A model generated the notes under the pieces. The model saw only the letters and a list, made by a program, of their open reading frames with translations, did no database searches and had not been told where the DNA came from. Shown piece after piece: positions 1 to 9,390 of a DNA stretch of 64,000 nucleotides. This DNA comes from Nocardia sp. CNY236 (GTDB taxonomy: Bacteria; Actinomycetota; Actinomycetes; Mycobacteriales; Mycobacteriaceae), in NCBI RefSeq assembly GCF_000482385.1, contig NZ_AXVD01000003.1, positions 223,602 through 287,601 of the forward strand, written 5' to 3'. The position numbers and the translations under genes were made by a program. Numbering within the stretch: position 1 is the first letter of the stretch; the number at the start of each line of letters is the position of its first letter.

Positions 1-2
1 AA

Positions 3-215
3 GGTGTGCTCATGGTCGTCTATGGCATCACCGCCGAGCAGGCATTCCGGGTCTTGCAGTGGCGTTCACAGGAAACCAACATCAAGTTGCGCACCGTGGC
101 CCAGCGGTTGGTTGCCGCGATTGCCCGGACGGGTGGCATTCCGGCCGCGCAACGAACACGATTCGATCATCTGTTGTTGACCGTACATAGCGATCCCGCG
201 ACATCGGAGCACTGA
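3..215 (+). CDS. ANTAR-domain regulator, 3' end only
   Basis: C-terminal part of a gene that begins before the window. The open frame runs from the first bases to a TGA at 213-215. The residues GVLM, YGITAEQAF and KLRTVAQRLV match the three-helix ANTAR RNA-binding domain, which usually sits at the C-terminus of GAF-ANTAR or response-regulator proteins and acts as a transcription antiterminator on paired hairpins in nascent RNA. About 20 residues follow the domain. The sensor domain lies outside the window, so the input signal cannot be stated. The domain call is firm; the full protein class is inferred. Confidence 0.75.
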   Translation, partial: GVLMVVYGITAEQAFRVLQWRSQETNIKLRTVAQRLVAAIARTGGIPAAQRTRFDHLLLTVHSDPATSEH

Positions 216-243
216 GCCGATCGCGCGGCGGCCGCAGCGGCAC

Positions 244-3200
244 TCACTCGCAATTGGCCAGTAGGTGTAGGAATGTCACTGGGACGATCGGCCATTCGGC
301 GTGCCACCGTCCCTGTCGTTGGTCGTCCTCGAGCTCACGCAGAAGCGGACCGATCCATGGACTGTCATCCAGCAGCGGACGAACGAGCCCGGTGTCGGCA
401 CACGTGCTGATCACCGGTACCAGAGCACCCTTCGCGGCGTCGGTCTGCCCTGCCGCCGCCAAGCAGGTCGTGACCAGCAGTTGTGCGTGTACCGCGGCGC
501 GTGGGCGTCCAGCAGCATCGATGGAATCGCGTAAGTGCCGGGCGCGGACGCAGGCAGCGGAATAGGCGTCGTCGGAGTCGGACCGCAACAGTGTCCGAAT
601 CGCGGAATCCGCGCACAGCTCCGCGGTCACCATGGCGATGCCGCTGTCTCCGACCGGTGGTTCGGTGGTGTAGTAGGTAGGACGCAACCCGAGCCGAATC
701 TGCTCGTTGGCGATCCGGGCCGCCAGGCGCGGTAGCTTCATGGCCTGCGCGGCTTCGGCGCCCTCCTCCAAGCGGCGCGCGGCGGCAGGCAGATCACCGC
801 GCAGGGCCTTGATCCGAGCCCCGGTGGCGTAGGTGGCCATCAGAAATTCGACCGGACCGCCTTCGGTGCCGACCGGGCCCGCGTCGTCCAACAGTCGCTC
901 CGCTGCGGCGAGGTGGTCCCGGTCGTAGAGCAACTCACCGAGCATGACACCCGCCAAGCGTGCAGCATAGGACTTCGGCCCGGACGAGCGCGTGGCGATC
1001 TCCACCGCGGTTCGGAAGCTGCGCTCGGCTGCGGGGACATCGAGCTGTTCGCGTGCAGCCATGCCGACCAGGCATTCGCTGTACATCAAAATGAACGTGT
1101 TGTGGGTCTCGGGGTGGTACTGGGCTGCCCAATCATGCCATTCACACGCGGCGTGGTAGTCGAATCGGTAGACCGCGGAAAACGCGCCGAGATTCGCGGC
1201 CGTGCACAGCGTCCACGGTACGAGCGTGTCTGCGCGGGCCATACATTCATCGACCACGGCGTCCACACCGTCGACGTGGTCGGCGAACGCCCCCTCCACA
1301 CATTCGATGAGGTCGGCCTCGACAGCGAGATCGGAGTCGGCGTCCGGGGATGTGCTGATTGCCGCACGGACCAGGCGCAGCGCGGCGTGTAGTTCGGAGG
1401 GGCGCCGCAGCAGAACGTTCGACCATGCGACTTCGATCTGCAAGAGCGGACGTGCGCCGGTGTCCTCGGGGGGGAGCTTGCCGACCAGCCCCAGCAGTGT
1501 CGCCAGCTGGGCGTCTTGCACGAGATCGCGTGCCTTCGCCTCGATGATGTCGACTGCGTACTCGCGGTCGCCGCAGGCCAACGCGTGATCGATGGCTTCG
1601 CTGAGCATTCCGTGGTCGGCGAACCAGGCCGCCGCCGCGCGGTGGAGTTCGACTACCTGCTCGGGCCGATCACGTTCGAGGCGTTGCCGCAGGAAGTCGG
1701 CGAACAGATGGTGGTAGCGGAACCATTCGCCGCCGTCGTCGGTCCGGTGCAGGAACAGATTGCGTCGTTCGAGATTCTCCAGCAAGGTCTGTCCCTGCGG
1801 AATACCGGTCAGCGCGGTGGCGAGGTTGCCGGAGATCTGTTCGGGCAGTGAGGTTTCGAGCATGAGCTCGAGCACATCGGGCTCCACGGTATCGAGTACG
1901 TTTTCGGCCAGATACTCGGTGATGGTGTGATGGCGTCCGGACAGATGTCGGATCAGGGTTGTCGGGTCGGGATGTTCGCGTAGCGACAACGATGCAAGCT
2001 GCAACGCGGCCGCCCAGCCTTCGGTGCAGTCGCGCAACCGGGCGCTGTCCTCGTCGTCCAACCTCACGCCGCTGTGTCCGGCGAGAAACGCACGAGCCTC
2101 GTCGTCGTCGAAACGTAGGGCGGTGGAGTCTATTTCGACCAGATCATGCTGGACCCGCATCGTGCCCAGCGGCAAGCCTCCCAGGGAGCGTCCGGTCAGG
2201 ATGATCTGCAGATCAGGGCAGCTCTGGTCCACCAGGAAGTTCAGGGCAGAGACCGCGGGGGGATCGATGACGCGATCCCAATCATCGATGACCAAGGCGA
2301 ATCGTTGCCCACGAGCAAGAACGGAGTCGACCAGTGTGGTGAGCGTTTCGCGCGCGTCGCTGTCGCCCTCTTCGAGCATCGGGGTGAGCTCGGGCGCCAA
2401 CGTCGGGTCGGCGCGGTTGAATGCTTCGACCAGGTGTGTGAGTAGCCACACGACGTTGTTGTCGTCGCGGTCGGCGTTCATCCACACCACCAGAACGCCC
2501 TCGGTTTCGGCCAGCTGCCGGGTCCACTGGGCCGCCAAGGTGCTCTTGCCGAACCCGGCAGGGGCATGGATGACCGCAAGCTGCGGACGCGGCTCGGTTT
2601 GCAGTGCCCCGATCAGCCGGTCGCGCTGGACCAGGCGGCGGGTGGGGACGGCGGGACGAAACTTCGTGTCCAGGCTGCGTGGCGTCCCGTAGCGGAGCGA
2701 AGGGGAATGCGGAGTGGTGCCGAAGGTGCGAGGGCCGGGCTCGTCGGCAGCCGGCTGATTGTCGGAGGGGAGGGTCATGTTCGCGATCGACACGCCGTTG
2801 TGGCGTTGGATATTCCGTAGCAATTCCCCGAACGCCGCGGCCGAGGGCGGGCGGTCCGCGGGGCTGCGTGACATGCCGGCTTCGATGACAGCGCAGATGT
2901 CGTTGGGGATGCCGTCGGGTCGCAGATCGGGAAGCGGGTCGGCGGAGATCCGCAGGAACTGCGCGACGATCTGCTCGCCGGATCGACGTTCGTACGCTGC
3001 ATGCCCGGTGATCATGGCGAACAGGGTCGCACCGAGCCCGTAGACGTCGGAGGCCACAGACGGAATACCGGAGTGCAGGACTTCGGGTGCGGTGAATGCG
3101 GGCGAGCCGGTGACCACGCCGGTCGTGGTTTCGAAACCCCCTTCGATCCGGGCGATCCCGAAGTCCGCGAGCTGCGGCTCACCGTAGTCGGTGAACAGAA

Positions 3201-3669
3201 CGTTTCCCGGTTTGATATCCCGATGGAGTATTCCGGTGCGGTGCGCGGTCTCGAGGGCGCCGGCCAGCTTGATGGCGACATCGATCGCTTCAGGCGCTGG
3301 AAGCACACCATCTCGGCGGATGCGGTGGTCCAGGGAACCATGAGAGTGATAGGGCATGACCAGGTAAGGGGATCCGCCGCGGGTGGTGCCTACCTGCAGG
3401 ATCGGGACAATGTTCGGATGTCCGGACAACGCGCCCATCGCCTGTTGTTCGCGCACGAATCGTTCAATGTTCTCCACTTCGAGATCGAACCGCGCCGTGA
3501 GCACCTTGACCGCCACACTGCGATTCAGTGAGCGTTGGCGACATCGATAGACCACCCCGAACCCGCCCTTGCCGACTATCTCGGGGTCGTCGAATCCCTC
3601 GCCCTCCAGTTCCTGCTCGATTCCTGAAGGTCGATCGTGCTGTGTAGCGAAGGGATCCCAACTGGTCAT
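244..3669 (-). CDS. pknK: Serine/threonine protein kinase PknK with MalT-like ATPase region
   Basis: 1141 aa if started at the ATG at 3669; the open frame extends 32 codons further upstream through tandem repeats, which is less credible as protein. The N-terminal kinase domain has the glycine loop GKGGFG (about 34-39), Lys55, HRDIKPGN (149 on) and DFG (169-171). A linker leads to a STAND-type ATPase with Walker A APAGFGKST (about 369-377) and a Walker B-like ALVIDDWD, followed by a long helical, TPR-like region as in MalT. No LuxR-type HTH is visible at the C-terminus, as in mycobacterial PknK. That family couples kinase activity to transcription control in growth slowdown. It is soluble, with no membrane segment. 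The neighbouring ANTAR and DUF4254 genes give no clear pathway. Confidence 0.9.
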   Translation of the reverse strand: MTSWDPFATQHDRPSGIEQELEGEGFDDPEIVGKGGFGVVYRCRQRSLNRSVAVKVLTARFDLEVENIERFVREQQAMGALSGHPNIVPILQVGTTRGGSPYLVMPYHSHGSLDHRIRRDGVLPAPEAIDVAIKLAGALETAHRTGILHRDIKPGNVLFTDYGEPQLADFGIARIEGGFETTTGVVTGSPAFTAPEVLHSGIPSVASDVYGLGATLFAMITGHAAYERRSGEQIVAQFLRISADPLPDLRPDGIPNDICAVIEAGMSRSPADRPPSAAAFGELLRNIQRHNGVSIANMTLPSDNQPAADEPGPRTFGTTPHSPSLRYGTPRSLDTKFRPAVPTRRLVQRDRLIGALQTEPRPQLAVIHAPAGFGKSTLAAQWTRQLAETEGVLVVWMNADRDDNNVVWLLTHLVEAFNRADPTLAPELTPMLEEGDSDARETLTTLVDSVLARGQRFALVIDDWDRVIDPPAVSALNFLVDQSCPDLQIILTGRSLGGLPLGTMRVQHDLVEIDSTALRFDDDEARAFLAGHSGVRLDDEDSARLRDCTEGWAAALQLASLSLREHPDPTTLIRHLSGRHHTITEYLAENVLDTVEPDVLELMLETSLPEQISGNLATALTGIPQGQTLLENLERRNLFLHRTDDGGEWFRYHHLFADFLRQRLERDRPEQVVELHRAAAAWFADHGMLSEAIDHALACGDREYAVDIIEAKARDLVQDAQLATLLGLVGKLPPEDTGARPLLQIEVAWSNVLLRRPSELHAALRLVRAAISTSPDADSDLAVEADLIECVEGAFADHVDGVDAVVDECMARADTLVPWTLCTAANLGAFSAVYRFDYHAACEWHDWAAQYHPETHNTFILMYSECLVGMAAREQLDVPAAERSFRTAVEIATRSSGPKSYAARLAGVMLGELLYDRDHLAAAERLLDDAGPVGTEGGPVEFLMATYATGARIKALRGDLPAAARRLEEGAEAAQAMKLPRLAARIANEQIRLGLRPTYYTTEPPVGDSGIAMVTAELCADSAIRTLLRSDSDDAYSAACVRARHLRDSIDAAGRPRAAVHAQLLVTTCLAAAGQTDAAKGALVPVISTCADTGLVRPLLDDSPWIGPLLRELEDDQRQGRWHAEWPIVPVTFLHLLANCE

Positions 3670-3676
3670 GGTAATT

Positions 3677-3747
3677 GCTCTGTGTCGGATGGCAGCTCTG
3701 TGTCGGATGGCAGCTCTGGGTCGGATGTCGCTGGGTCGGATGTCTAC
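3677..3747. repeat. 18-bp tandem repeat upstream of pknK
   Basis: Four head-to-tail copies of a unit of about 18 bp. The first two copies (3677-3694 and 3695-3712) are identical, and the next two (3713-3729 and 3730-3747) are diverged. The array starts 7 bp upstream of the pknK ATG, so it lies in the pknK leader or promoter. It could also be translated as a repeated R-H-x-A-I segment if pknK starts further upstream. Confidence 0.9.
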
Positions 3748-3765
3748 GGTTCTGCAAACGAACAC

Positions 3766-4220
3766 CTAGTTTATGCCTGGTTGGTGCCGGGCTGGTTTCC
3801 TGTCGCCGGCGATGGCCGATACGCCCGAATCCAATGCGCTATGAAATGAATCACACCGCTGTGGCCGTGTGGTTCAGTGGTGCGTGTTCGAGTGTTCACT
3901 CGAATTGGGCGTGCTCGCTTCCGCGGGTAACTGGTGACGGTGAGTACGAGGCGGTGGTACCGAATTCGCGCTATGCGAACGTCGGTAGGTCGGCAACTCG
4001 GGGGAGTCGGAATCGGTTGCGGCCGACGCGCTCTGGATAATCCGGAATCCGGAGCCCTTGACAGATGAAATGCGGACGCAATTTTGCATTCTGCCATCAG
4101 GGCGTGCATGTTCCCGTTAGCCTTGTTGCGACAACCAATCCGATGACCGGGATTATCGAATCGAGAGCCAATTATGTTGGTACAAAGAACATGGGTGCCG
4201 GGCGGACCGGAGGCTGCGCG
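3766..4220. other. Intergenic region between pknK and the DUF4254 gene
   Basis: About 450 bp between divergent genes. I see no convincing coding sequence here; the minus-strand open frame at 3771-4451 has no family features and runs antisense to the DUF4254 gene. A TTGACA at 4058-4063, followed 17 bp later by an AT-rich ATTTTG (4081-4086), is a possible promoter for the DUF4254 gene, giving a leader of about 130 nt. Confidence 0.4.
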
Positions 4221-4664
4221 GTGACCGCGCCGACAGTCGGTGAGCTGCCGACGGCATCGCAATTGTTGTGTGCATTCCAGGGGCGTCGTTACCAAGACCG
4301 GGAACTTCTGCGGTCGGCGCATGCACTTGCCATGGTGCACCAGCATCGCGCGCGGGTATGGGATGCCACCATGATCACCGAAATCGACCATCGGCGTGCA
4401 GAGCTTGTCGACGATATCAACGACTGGGTCGCTCAAGAGATGCCACAGCATCGCAGCGGGACGTCACTGCATACCGAAAGTCTCGGTGCGGTGGTGGACC
4501 GGATGGCGCGTAGTTGGGTGTGTGCGAATCACATCATTCACGCCGAAGGCGCGCGCAGCGACAATACCCATAAACATTGGTATCAGTTGGCCGAACTCGT
4601 CGACGGTTACACCGACCTGGTGACCGACGTGGTCGGCGGCCGTCGCCGTCTACCAGAACAATAA
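4221..4664 (+). CDS. DUF4254 domain protein
   Basis: 147 aa from GTG 4221, chosen because GGAGG (4209-4213) lies 7 bases upstream; longer starts at 4191 or 4065 are open. The sequence has the pattern I associate with DUF4254: a helical N-terminus ending RSAHALAMVHQHR, then ITEIDHRRAELVDDINDWV, LHTESLGAVVDRMAR and a C-terminal helix with YTDLVTDVV. The protein is all-helical and cytosolic. Function is not established. It stands alone between pknK and map. Confidence 0.7.
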   Translation: MTAPTVGELPTASQLLCAFQGRRYQDRELLRSAHALAMVHQHRARVWDATMITEIDHRRAELVDDINDWVAQEMPQHRSGTSLHTESLGAVVDRMARSWVCANHIIHAEGARSDNTHKHWYQLAELVDGYTDLVTDVVGGRRRLPEQ

Positions 4665-4886
4665 CCTCCTCGAGGCGGTGATCCGGCCGCGGTGGTCATG
4701 CCATTCCGCGGCCCGAGCCCCAATGGTTCGGCCCCGCGGGTCACCATGTCGACGGTGATCGTCGTCGCATCGACGGGGCGCGCGGCCCGAGCCGCGCTTC
4801 ATCGGCCAGCGTTCGGCGACCGAGCGTTGGCCGATCCTGCGGCGGACTGTCGGCGTCGATCAACTGGTCCGATTACGCTGTTCGCT

Positions 4887-5750
4887 ATGTCCGTCCGTAC
4901 CCGCAAGCCCCTCGTTCCCGGCGTTCTGTCGCCCACCCGTGACGTTCCGCGCGCTATCGAGCGCCCGGAATACGCGTGGAAGAAGACTGCGGACGAGGGG
5001 CACGAACCGTGGGTACAGAGTGCGGAGACCATCGAGAGGATGCGGGTCGCCGGCGCGATCGCTGCGCAGGCGTTGGAAGAAGCGGGCAAAGCGGTTGCGC
5101 CCGGTGTCACGACCGATGATCTGGACCGCATCGTGCACGACTACCTGTGCGATCACGGCGCGTACCCATCGACTCTGGGTTACAAGGGATTCCCGAAGTC
5201 CTGCTGCACGTCGCTGAACGAAGTGATCTGCCACGGCATCCCGGATTCCACGGTGATCGAGGACGGTGACATCGTCAATGTCGATGTCACCGCATACCAC
5301 CACGGCGTGCATGGAGATACCAACAAGACCTTTCTCGCCGGCGACGTCGACGAGCAGGTGCGGCTGCTGGTCCAGCGGACCGAGGAAGCCACCATGCGGG
5401 CCATCAAGGCGGTCCGCCCAGGTCGTGCCCTCAACGTGATCGGCCGGGTGATCGAATCGTTCGCGAATCGGTTCGGCTACGGTGTGGTCCGCGACTTCAC
5501 CGGCCACGGTGTCGGTCCCACGTTTCACAGTGGCCTGGTCGTCTTGCACTACGACCAGCCGCAGGTGGAGACGGTCATCGAACCGGGCATGACCTTCACC
5601 ATCGAGCCGATGATCAACCTCGGCGGTATCGATTACGAGATCTGGGACGACGGCTGGACCGTCGTGACCAAGGATCGCAAGTGGACCGCACAGTTCGAAC
5701 ACACTCTGGTCGTCACCGAGTCGGGGGCCGAGATTCTGACTCTGCCGTGA
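4887..5750 (+). CDS. map: Methionine aminopeptidase, type I
   Basis: 287 aa, very close to the roughly 285-residue mycobacterial MapB. It removes the initiator methionine from nascent proteins. The pita-bread fold metal ligands are visible: two Asp in [13 protein letters not shown], His in TGHGVG, Glu in FTIEPM and Glu in QFEHTL. The N-terminal extension of about 40 residues with a proline-rich segment is typical of the actinobacterial longer form. The start at 4887 was chosen over the open frame from 4692 because TACGCT (4874-4879) sits 7 bases before the ATG, the spacing expected for a leaderless transcript, and because it gives the family length. Confidence 0.93.
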   Translation: MSVRTRKPLVPGVLSPTRDVPRAIERPEYAWKKTADEGHEPWVQSAETIERMRVAGAIAAQALEEAGKAVAPGVTTDDLDRIVHDYLCDHGAYPSTLGYKGFPKSCCTSLNEVICHGIPDSTVIEDGDIVNVDVTAYHHGVHGDTNKTFLAGDVDEQVRLLVQRTEEATMRAIKAVRPGRALNVIGRVIESFANRFGYGVVRDFTGHGVGPTFHSGLVVLHYDQPQVETVIEPGMTFTIEPMINLGGIDYEIWDDGWTVVTKDRKWTAQFEHTLVVTESGAEILTLP

Positions 5751-5790
5751 CCCGCCACGGGGACGCGTCCGCGGCCGGTGCAGGCGCCGT

Positions 5791-7371
5791 GTGATGAGGG
5801 GCTCGTTGCTGGTCGCGGGCACTACCTCCGACGCAGGCAAAAGCGTCGTAGTGGCCGGAATCTGCCGCATGCTGACTCGGCGCGGCGTGCGTGTTGCGCC
5901 ATTCAAGGCGCAGAACATGTCCAACAACTCCGTGGTCACGCTCGATGGCGGGGAGATCGGCCGGGCGCAAGCCCTGCAGGCACGAGCGTGCGGTCTGGAG
6001 CCGAGCGTCCGGTTCAATCCTGTCTTGCTCAAGCCGGGAAGCGACCGACGTTCTCAGTTGGTGGTACAGGGGAGGGCCGTCGGCACCGTGGGTGCCGAAG
6101 ACTACCTTCACCACCGACACGAGTTGCGTGCTGTCGTGGCGGCCGAGCTCGACGCCTTGCGCGCCGACTTCGATGTGGTGATCTGTGAGGGCGCCGGATC
6201 GCCTGCCGAGATCAATTTGCGAGCCACCGACCTGGCGAACATGGGTCTGGCGCACGCCGCTCGCCTGCCGGTGATATTGGTCGGCGACATCGACCGTGGC
6301 GGTGTGTTGGCGCACCTGTTCGGCACCCTTGCCATCCTGTCGCCGGCAGACCAGGCATCGATCTCGGGTTTCGTGGTGAACAAGTTTCGTGGCGCGGTCG
6401 AATTGTTGCAGCCCGGCCTGGACCGGCTCACCGAACTCACCGGCCGTCCGGTCCTCGGCGTCCTGCCCTACGCCGAGGATCTCTGGATCGACGCCGAGGA
6501 TTCGCTGGGTACTCTCGCCGACGCGCCGGTCGGTCGGCCGCAACCACCGGTGGGCGCCGAGTGGCTGACCGTTGCGGCGATTCGGCTGCCACGGGTATCC
6601 AATTCCACCGATATCGAGGCATTGGCCTGTGAGCCGGGCGTTGCCGTGCGCTGGGTGAGCGACCCCTCCCGGCTGGTGGGCGCTGATTTGGTCGTGGTGC
6701 CCGGCAGCAAGGCAACGGTGTCGGATCTGCGGTGGTTGCATCGCACGGGAATCGCCGCCGCGCTCCGGTCGCGTGCTGCGGCCGGGGGGCCGATCCTGGG
6801 GATCTGTGGCGGCTACCAGATGCTCGGCACCCGGATCGTCGACCATGTCGAGTCCGGCGAAGGCGCGGTGGGCGGGCTCGGGGTGCTCGACATGACCACC
6901 GAGTTCGCCGAGTCCAAGGTGTTGCGGCGCAGTGTGGGGTACGCCGAGGGGATCGCCGTGAGCGGCTACGAGATCCACCACGGTCGCGTAACCCGACGCG
7001 GCGACCCGGCCTGGATGACCATCGACGGTGCGCCGGAGGGGAGTGTTCGCGGTTCGATATGGGGCACCCACCTGCACGGATTGCTGGAATCCGACGACTT
7101 GCGTCGAAGCTGGCTGCGTGCGGTCGCCGCGGCTGCTGGCCGGTCCGGATTCGTCGTCGCCGAGGACGTGTCGGTCGCGCGGGTGCGTGCCGCGCAGCTG
7201 GATCTGTTGGCCGACCTGATAGAAGACCACCTCGACGTCCCGGCGATCGAGCGTTTGCTGACGACAGGGAAAGCCACGGACCTGCCGACTCTGGTCACCG
7301 ACGCTATTGCTCACCCTGAGCACATGGATCGACGGCTCACCCTGAGCACATGGACCGACGGTTCACCCTGA
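5791..7371 (+). CDS. cobQ: Cobyric acid synthase (adenosylcobyrinate amidotransferase)
   Basis: 526 aa from GTG 5791 (ATG 5794 is an alternative). It amidates peripheral carboxylates of adenosylcobyrinic a,c-diamide, using glutamine and ATP, in B12 synthesis. The N-terminal ATPase domain carries TTSDAGKS (about 11-18) and [12 protein letters not shown]. The C-terminal class I glutamine amidotransferase domain has the nucleophile in GICGGYQ (Cys339) and the catalytic His in THLHG (427/429). The protein is longer than the usual 480-500 residues; the last residues ([17 protein letters not shown]) are encoded by a 26-bp tandem repeat that also supplies the stop codon. The rest of the corrin genes lie about 6 kb downstream. 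Confidence 0.93.
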   Translation: MMRGSLLVAGTTSDAGKSVVVAGICRMLTRRGVRVAPFKAQNMSNNSVVTLDGGEIGRAQALQARACGLEPSVRFNPVLLKPGSDRRSQLVVQGRAVGTVGAEDYLHHRHELRAVVAAELDALRADFDVVICEGAGSPAEINLRATDLANMGLAHAARLPVILVGDIDRGGVLAHLFGTLAILSPADQASISGFVVNKFRGAVELLQPGLDRLTELTGRPVLGVLPYAEDLWIDAEDSLGTLADAPVGRPQPPVGAEWLTVAAIRLPRVSNSTDIEALACEPGVAVRWVSDPSRLVGADLVVVPGSKATVSDLRWLHRTGIAAALRSRAAAGGPILGICGGYQMLGTRIVDHVESGEGAVGGLGVLDMTTEFAESKVLRRSVGYAEGIAVSGYEIHHGRVTRRGDPAWMTIDGAPEGSVRGSIWGTHLHGLLESDDLRRSWLRAVAAAAGRSGFVVAEDVSVARVRAAQLDLLADLIEDHLDVPAIERLLTTGKATDLPTLVTDAIAHPEHMDRRLTLSTWTDGSP

Positions 7372-7412
7372 GCACATGGACCGACGGCTCACCCTGGGCA
7401 CATCGACGACCG
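7310..7412. repeat. 26-bp tandem repeat across the cobQ stop codon
   Basis: Three full copies (7310-7335, 7336-7361, 7362-7387) and a diverged partial fourth (from 7388). Copies 1-3 differ by one or two bases. Since 26 is not a multiple of 3, each copy is read in a different frame, and the cobQ TGA (7369-7371) lies inside copy 3. A change in copy number would alter the CobQ C-terminus. Confidence 0.93.
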
Positions 7413-7472
7413 TCGTGTGCGGGGGATCGTGGCCAGCGCTCGTGTCCCGTAGTCCGTGTAGCGTGACTCGGT

Positions 7473-8036
7473 ATGAATCCTCGGCGGATCGCGATGGGTG
7501 ACCGGGCGTGGACCGTTCGGATCGACGGACCGCGGTCACCGCACAGCGTGTTTCTTCTTCCCGCATCGGATGATTCGGCGGATGTCTACGACCCGGTGTG
7601 CGCTCGGCTGCACACTTCGGATCTAGGAACGTTCGCCATGGAATCGATCACGGGCCTCGGCCCTGCCGACGTGACCGCGATACTGGATGAACTCGGACTG
7701 TCATGGGTGAACCTCGCCGGACGGGGGGCGGGCGCCGAACTGGCCTGGCAGGCGTGCGCGCGTGGGTTCGGCAGGTTCCAGAGTTTGGTCGTCGCCGACC
7801 GTGGCCACCCGGCCGCCCCCGGTGTGGACGGCTCGGTCCTGGATGCGTCGACCGGCCCGGTGGAGGTGCCGACCACGGTGCTGGCCACCAAGAATCTGCC
7901 GCGCTCGGTGGCCGAGGGCTCCGCCCGGTTCGTCTATGGCGAATTCCGGGTGGTCGAGGTCGATGTCGCCGATGTGGCGACCGAAGCCGAGCACGAGCTG
8001 GCCACCGAGATCGTGCTACGAACCAGCCTCTGGTAG
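7473..8036 (+). CDS. Small alpha/beta-hydrolase-like protein of unknown function
   Basis: 187 aa. The central segment LSWVNLAGRGAGAELAWQACARG resembles the nucleophile-elbow region of alpha/beta hydrolases, but the elbow reads GRGAG, so the usual Ser/Cys/Asp nucleophile is missing. It also lacks a clear catalytic His. It may be a degenerate hydrolase fold. TAGCGT (7459-7464) stands 8 bases before the ATG, suggesting a leaderless transcript. Its 3' end overlaps the convergent hydrolase gene by 21 bp. I do not recognise a specific function. Confidence 0.6.
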   Translation: MNPRRIAMGDRAWTVRIDGPRSPHSVFLLPASDDSADVYDPVCARLHTSDLGTFAMESITGLGPADVTAILDELGLSWVNLAGRGAGAELAWQACARGFGRFQSLVVADRGHPAAPGVDGSVLDASTGPVEVPTTVLATKNLPRSVAEGSARFVYGEFRVVEVDVADVATEAEHELATEIVLRTSLW

Positions 8037-9089
8037 TCGAGCGTTCGCCGCGGCACGATAGCCCGCGAGCCAGGTCAGCCAGCTGTCCACTTCGGCGAAC
8101 GCTCGAGCCAACGGCTGTGGGCCGGACAAGAACACGTCGTGCTTGGCGCCTTCGATCGGCACGATGTTCGTCCGGTCGCCCAAGCAACCCGACCAGCGTT
8201 GGATCTGTCCGACATCGAGGACGGCGTCGGCGACATCCACGGCAGGACTGTACTTCCGGGCGAATTTGGTGGTGCGAGAACGCAGTATCAACGACGGCAC
8301 CCCGATATCCAACCCCTTGTGTAGTCGGGCGTGCCCATGGCGGATGGCGCGCAGCCAACCCAGCCGCACCGGGAAACTGCGCAACGGCTTCCAATCCAGG
8401 TTGTAGTCCCATTCGCCCGATGCCGATCGGTGCAGACTGTCTCCGTAGGTGCTGATCGTGTTGCTGCCGGGTACGCTCGACAGCTTCCGAAAACGCCCTA
8501 CCGCCTTGATGAGCGATGTTCCGACGGTTCGGACATACGACGGCCCCTGCAGGTCGAACCATGGGCTGTTGAGCACCAAACCTGTGATCCCCGCCGCAGC
8601 TGTGCCATGGCGACGATTCAATCGGTCCAGCCACAGCGCAACGATCAGGCCGCCGGTGGAATGGGCGGTGAGCACCACCGGCGCCCCGGTCTCGGCGCGG
8701 ACGATCCGCAGCGCCTCGGTCAGCTCTTGGTCGTAGAAAGCGAGATCGGTCACAAAGTGCGGGGTGTGGCCCGGCAAGAGTGACCGACCGCATTTCCGCA
8801 GGTCGAGCGCATAGAACTGGAAACCGCGGGCCGCGTAGTACTCGGCAAGGTGTTCTTGGAAGAAGTAGTCGGTGAATCCGTGCGTGTAGAGCACCGCGCC
8901 TGCGGTGTGTTCGACGTCGCCCGAGGGCACGTAGCGCACCAACGTGGCAACCGCATCGCCTTCTCCGTCGGGATCGGGACCCAGCGGCAGGGTTCGTTGC
9001 TGGTAGTGCGGACCTAGGGCATCGGGAAGCCAGCCCGCACCATTCGGAGACGTTCCGACCGGCTCGGCAGGCGACTGTTGGTGTGTCAC
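8016..9089 (-). CDS. Alpha/beta hydrolase (monoacylglycerol-lipase-like)
   Basis: 357 aa from GTG 9089. The serine hydrolase fold has the oxyanion-side LYTHGFTDY, the nucleophile elbow TAHSTGGL and a late GAKHDVF that would supply the catalytic His, with the acid in between. The pattern resembles the lysophospholipase/monoacylglycerol lipase group. No signal peptide is visible. The start is supported by a minus-strand TAAGTT (9096-9101) 6 bases upstream, so it is probably leaderless. A homologue sits near mqo in mycobacterial gene order. Substrate unknown. Confidence 0.8.
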   Translation of the reverse strand: MTHQQSPAEPVGTSPNGAGWLPDALGPHYQQRTLPLGPDPDGEGDAVATLVRYVPSGDVEHTAGAVLYTHGFTDYFFQEHLAEYYAARGFQFYALDLRKCGRSLLPGHTPHFVTDLAFYDQELTEALRIVRAETGAPVVLTAHSTGGLIVALWLDRLNRRHGTAAAGITGLVLNSPWFDLQGPSYVRTVGTSLIKAVGRFRKLSSVPGSNTISTYGDSLHRSASGEWDYNLDWKPLRSFPVRLGWLRAIRHGHARLHKGLDIGVPSLILRSRTTKFARKYSPAVDVADAVLDVGQIQRWSGCLGDRTNIVPIEGAKHDVFLSGPQPLARAFAEVDSWLTWLAGYRAAANARLPEAGS

Positions 9090-9390
9090 ACATCCAACTT
9101 ATGGGACGTCGGATCCGGACGACAGCACCCGTCTGCCGGGAGCTCGTGCCCCTTTTCTGCTATCGAAGTGACGATGGTCTCTGTCGCATTTCGCACATTG
9201 GATGGGTTGGTTGCGCACAGCCGACGCAGCGAGGTGCACAATTGGGCCTAGGTGAACGGCGGGTAACCTGACTCCGCCGCGCTGTTCGGGGCCGGTCACC
9301 ACTGGACCCGAGTCGCAACCCGATATCGTGCCCAGGCAGGTCCCTCCGCCCGGTGGGCCTGCGCAGAAGGACAAGGAAGTCGATCTACCT
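9090..9390. other. Intergenic region upstream of mqo
   Basis: About 300 bp between divergent genes. It holds the leaderless -10 box of the minus-strand hydrolase (9096-9101) and a likely mqo promoter with TAACCT at 9264-9269, which would leave a leader of about 115 nt. The short open frames here look like noise. Confidence 0.4.

Noticed and set aside
3771..4451. Minus-strand open frame of 226 codons upstream of pknK
   Set aside because: No recognisable domain and it overlaps the better-supported DUF4254 gene antisense.
4860..6032. Minus-strand open frame of 390 codons opposite map and cobQ
   Set aside because: Antisense to two clear enzymes; sequence is low-complexity Arg/Asp/Val without motifs.
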